Position numbers and translations under genes: made by a program. The notes under the pieces were generated by a model. That model searched no databases and was not told where the DNA came from. It saw only the letters and a list, made by a program, of their open reading frames with translations. A stretch of DNA of 64,000 nt from Pseudomonas sp. Gutcm_11s (GTDB lineage: Bacteria > Pseudomonadota > Gammaproteobacteria > Pseudomonadales > Pseudomonadaceae), in the NCBI RefSeq assembly GCF_028649395.1, contig NZ_JAQSUW010000016.1, positions 406,719-470,718 of the forward strand, written 5' to 3'. Of this stretch, positions 61,509 through 64,000 are shown piece after piece. Positions within the stretch are counted from its first letter, which is position 1, and the number at the start of each line of letters is the position of its first letter.

Positions 61509-62981
61509 TCAGAGCTGGCTCGGCTCGTCCTTGGGGATGGTCTTGTCCACGCCAGGTACGTGCAGGGCGCTCTCGGCGACGCGGCTGCCTTCCAGCTGCG
61601 GCTGGGTCACCCAGTTGAGAATGTCGTAGTAGCGGCGCACGTTGCGCACGAAGTGCACGGTCTCGCCGCCACGGGCGTAGCCGTAGCGGGTCTTGCTATA
61701 CCAGCGCTTCTGCGACAGGCGCGGCAGCATCTTCTGTACATCCAGCCACTTGTTCGGGTCGAGGCCTTCGGCCTGGGCCATCTTGCGTGCGTCCGACAGG
61801 TGGGCGATGCCGATGTTGTAGGCGGCGAGGGCGAACCAGGTGCGGTCCGGCTCGCTCATGTCCTCGGTCAGGCCGCTGTGCACCAGGGTGAAGTACTTGG
61901 CGCCGCCGGCGATGCTCTGCTTCGGGTCCAGGCGATTGACCACGCCCATGGCCTGGGCGGTGTTCTGGGTCAGCATCATCAGGCCGCGCACGCCGGTCTT
62001 CGAGGTGGCGTCGGCGGTCCACAGCGATTCCTGGTAGCCGATGGCGGCCAGCAGGCGCCAATCCACCTTGTGCTTCTCGGCGGACTTCTTGAAGTGCTGC
62101 TCATAGCGCGGCAGGCGTTGCTGCAGGTGCTTGGCGAAGGTGTAGGCGCCTACGTAACCGAGTACGTCGACGTGGCCGTAGTAGCGCTCCTTGAGGCGCT
62201 GCAGGCTGCCGTTCTCCCCGACCAGGTTGAGGAAGTGGTTGGCCTCACGCAGCAGGCTGTCGTCCTCGCCGGCGGCCACCGCCCAGCCCAGGCTGCGCGG
62301 CTCGCCCAGGTCGAAGGCGACGCGTACGTTGGGGAAATACACCTGATTCATCGCCAGTTCGTTGGAGTCGACCAGGGTCAGGTCGACCTGGCCCTCGTCG
62401 ACCATGCGCAGCAGGTCGACCACCTCGACGTCGGAAGACTCTTCGTACTGCAGCTCGGGCAGGGTCTTCTTCAGTTCGGCCAGCTGTTCGGCATGGCTGC
62501 TGCCCTTGAGCACCAGAATGCGCCGGCCGATCAGCTCCTCGGGGCGGCTGGGGCGGCGCTGGCCGTCGCGGTAGATGATCTGCGGGGTGACATCCAGATA
62601 GGCGCGGGAGAAGTTGGCCTGGGCCTTGCGCCCGTCGCTGGCGACCAGGCCGGCAGCGGCCAGCACCGGGCCGCCCGGCTGGTTGAGGCGGGCGAACAGG
62701 TCATCGAGGTTGTCGGCGGTCTCGACCTTCAGCTCGACGCCCAGGTTATCGGCGAAGCGCTTGACCAGTTCGTACTCGAAGCCGGTCTCGCCGTTGCGAT
62801 CCTGGAAATAGGTAGTCGGGCTGTTGCGGGTGACCACGCGTAGCACACCCTCCTCTTGCACGCGCTCGAGAGTACTGGGCTGCTTGGCGGCAGAGCCATC
62901 GCAACCCGCGAGCAGCAGAAGGATAGAGGTCGCCAACAAGCCGGCGGTCGTGCGGATGCGCAACGCAATGTGGGCAAACAT
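61509..62981 (-). CDS. mltF: membrane-bound lytic murein transglycosylase F
   Basis: 490-residue lipoprotein from ATG 62981 (lipobox LLLAGC). N-terminal solute-binding-type domain (about 40-265, VLRVVTRNSPTTYF, FEYELVKRFADNLG), then the SLT catalytic domain (about 300-455) with catalytic Glu in GYQESLWTADATSKTGVRGLMML. Cleaves peptidoglycan glycan strands at the outer membrane. Divergent from purL. Confidence 0.96.
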   Translation of the reverse strand: MFAHIALRIRTTAGLLATSILLLLAGCDGSAAKQPSTLERVQEEGVLRVVTRNSPTTYFQDRNGETGFEYELVKRFADNLGVELKVETADNLDDLFARLNQPGGPVLAAAGLVASDGRKAQANFSRAYLDVTPQIIYRDGQRRPSRPEELIGRRILVLKGSSHAEQLAELKKTLPELQYEESSDVEVVDLLRMVDEGQVDLTLVDSNELAMNQVYFPNVRVAFDLGEPRSLGWAVAAGEDDSLLREANHFLNLVGENGSLQRLKERYYGHVDVLGYVGAYTFAKHLQQRLPRYEQHFKKSAEKHKVDWRLLAAIGYQESLWTADATSKTGVRGLMMLTQNTAQAMGVVNRLDPKQSIAGGAKYFTLVHSGLTEDMSEPDRTWFALAAYNIGIAHLSDARKMAQAEGLDPNKWLDVQKMLPRLSQKRWYSKTRYGYARGGETVHFVRNVRRYYDILNWVTQPQLEGSRVAESALHVPGVDKTIPKDEPSQL

Positions 62982-63127
62982 CGGCGCAGTATACGCAAAG
63001 CCCAACGGGTGCCATATCTCGACAGTATTACGGCGCTCTGCTAGATGCCGCCGAGGGTGCCGTCGGCGGGCGCTTTAGGCTAGAATGCACGGCCTCTAAG
63101 CACACCCCTTCCCAGAGGCTGTTCACG

Positions 63128-64000
63128 ATGTTGATCCTGCGCGGCACGCCCGCTCTTTCCGCCTTCCGCCACGGCAAACTGCTTTCGCAACTGACCACCA
63201 AGGTCCCCGCCGTGACCGGGCTGTACGCCGAGTTCGCCCACTTCGCCGAAGTGACCGGCCTGCTCGACGCCAGCGAAGAGCAGGTACTGGCCCGGCTGCT
63301 GAAGTACGGCCCGAGCGTACCGGTGCAGGAGCCCAGCGGTCAGCTGTTCCTGGTCATCCCGCGCTTCGGCACCATCTCGCCCTGGTCGAGCAAGGCCACC
63401 GACATCGCCCGCAACTGCGGCCTGGCCAAGATCGAGCGCCTCGAGCGCGGCATTGCCTACTATGTGGCCGGCGAGCTGTCCGCCGCCGACCGCCAGGCCG
63501 TCGCCGCCGTACTGCATGACCGCATGACCCAGCTGGTGCTGGGCGCTCTGGAAGAGGCCGCCGGCCTGTTCAACCACGCCGAACCCAAGCCGCTGACCGC
63601 GGTGGACGTGCTCGGCGGTGGCCGCGCCGCTCTGGAGCAGGCCAACGTGCAGCTGGGCCTGGCCCTGGCCGACGATGAGATCGACTACCTGGTGAAGAAC
63701 TTCACCGAGATGGGCCGCAACCCGCACGACGTCGAACTGATGATGTTCGCCCAGGCCAACTCCGAGCACTGCCGCCACAAGATCTTCAATGCCAGCTGGG
63801 ACATCGATGGCGAGAGCCAGGACAAGTCGCTGTTCGGCATGATCAAGAACACCTACCAGATGCACAGCGACGGCGTGCTGTCCGCCTACAAGGACAACGC
63901 CTCGGTCATCGTCGGCCACCAGGCCGGGCGCTTCTTCCCCAATCCGGCTACCCGCGAGTACGGTGCGACCGTCGAGCCGGTGCACATCCTGATGAAGGTG
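63128..64000 (+). CDS. purL: phosphoribosylformylglycinamidine synthase (partial, C-terminus outside window)
   Basis: Fourth step of purine synthesis. The first 291 residues are present, starting MLILRGTPALSAFRHGKLL, the N-terminal domain of the large PurL. The FGAM synthase signature NFTEMGRNPHDVELMMFAQ, then NSEHCRHKIFNASW, is intact. The window ends on a codon boundary inside the catalytic region. Confidence 0.97.
   Translation, partial: MLILRGTPALSAFRHGKLLSQLTTKVPAVTGLYAEFAHFAEVTGLLDASEEQVLARLLKYGPSVPVQEPSGQLFLVIPRFGTISPWSSKATDIARNCGLAKIERLERGIAYYVAGELSAADRQAVAAVLHDRMTQLVLGALEEAAGLFNHAEPKPLTAVDVLGGGRAALEQANVQLGLALADDEIDYLVKNFTEMGRNPHDVELMMFAQANSEHCRHKIFNASWDIDGESQDKSLFGMIKNTYQMHSDGVLSAYKDNASVIVGHQAGRFFPNPATREYGATVEPVHILMKV

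Overview
This is a GC-rich, gene-dense chromosome segment from a Pseudomonas-type gammaproteobacterium. The evidence is the codon use, the gene families, and a gene order that, from memory, matches two blocks of the P. aeruginosa core genome: the mexVW/icmP neighbourhood, and the run from secDF through isc, ndk, hisS, der and leuA to guaBA, tadA, mltF and purL. I could not check this against a database and do not assign a species. I see no insertion sequence, prophage, CRISPR array or integrated element. Nearly everything looks like vertically inherited core genome plus a few iron-related accessory loci.

Layout. 1-3.4 kb: a MexVW-type RND efflux pump (permease truncated by the window edge) and a chemotaxis receptor. 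3.7-8.9 kb: an iron-linked periplasmic cluster, DUF1513 / imelysin / di-haem DUF1111 oxidoreductase, then a second imelysin lipoprotein (IcmP-like) with its own terminator and a candidate Fur box. 9-11.4 kb: LemA plus a GIDE-domain membrane protein carrying a canonical EF-hand, an RDD membrane protein and a cold-shock protein. 11.6 kb: tRNA-Leu(CAA) with a clear sigma-70 promoter. 11.9-19.3 kb: a CPA2 antiporter, queA-tgt (queuosine) and yajC-secD-secF (Sec translocon accessory complex). 19.4-28.7 kb: a glycine-zipper envelope protein, suhB, trmJ, cysE and the complete isc operon (iscRSUA-hscBA-fdx-iscX), then ndk. 28.7-37.5 kb: rlmN-pilF-rodZ-ispG-hisS-yfgM-bamB-der. 37.6-41.1 kb: a coupled aminotransferase/omega-amidase pair, a small membrane protein and a zinc alcohol dehydrogenase. 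41.3-44.5 kb: leuA with a small leucine-rich upstream reading frame, and an MscS-family channel. 44.6-49.3 kb: a small lipoprotein and a FecI-FecR-TonB receptor cell-surface signalling set behind a Fur-like box. 49.4-55.6 kb: an M23 peptidase, xseA, a CxxC protein, and guaB-guaA. 55.7-64 kb: a LysE exporter, an HitAB-like Fe(III) ABC uptake pair without its ATPase, a Tat-exported multicopper oxidase, tadA, a small secreted protein, mltF and the start of purL.

How the parts work together. Iron and Fe-S handling recurs: imelysin/DUF1111/DUF1513, FecI/FecR/receptor, HitAB, and the isc operon, whose promoter carries two abutting IscR type-1-like sites plus a half site. cysE directly upstream of isc makes O-acetylserine for cysteine, the sulfur donor used by IscS. 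Translation and RNA modification genes (queA, tgt, trmJ, rlmN, hisS, tadA, tRNA-Leu) and envelope assembly genes (secDF, bamB, pilF, rodZ, mltF) fill most of the rest.

I found no convincing wholly new system. The observations I would follow first are the leucine-rich reading frame before leuA, the LemA/GIDE/EF-hand pair, the imelysin whose GxHxxE histidine is replaced, and the multicopper oxidase with a leucine at the type-1 axial position next to the ferric uptake genes.
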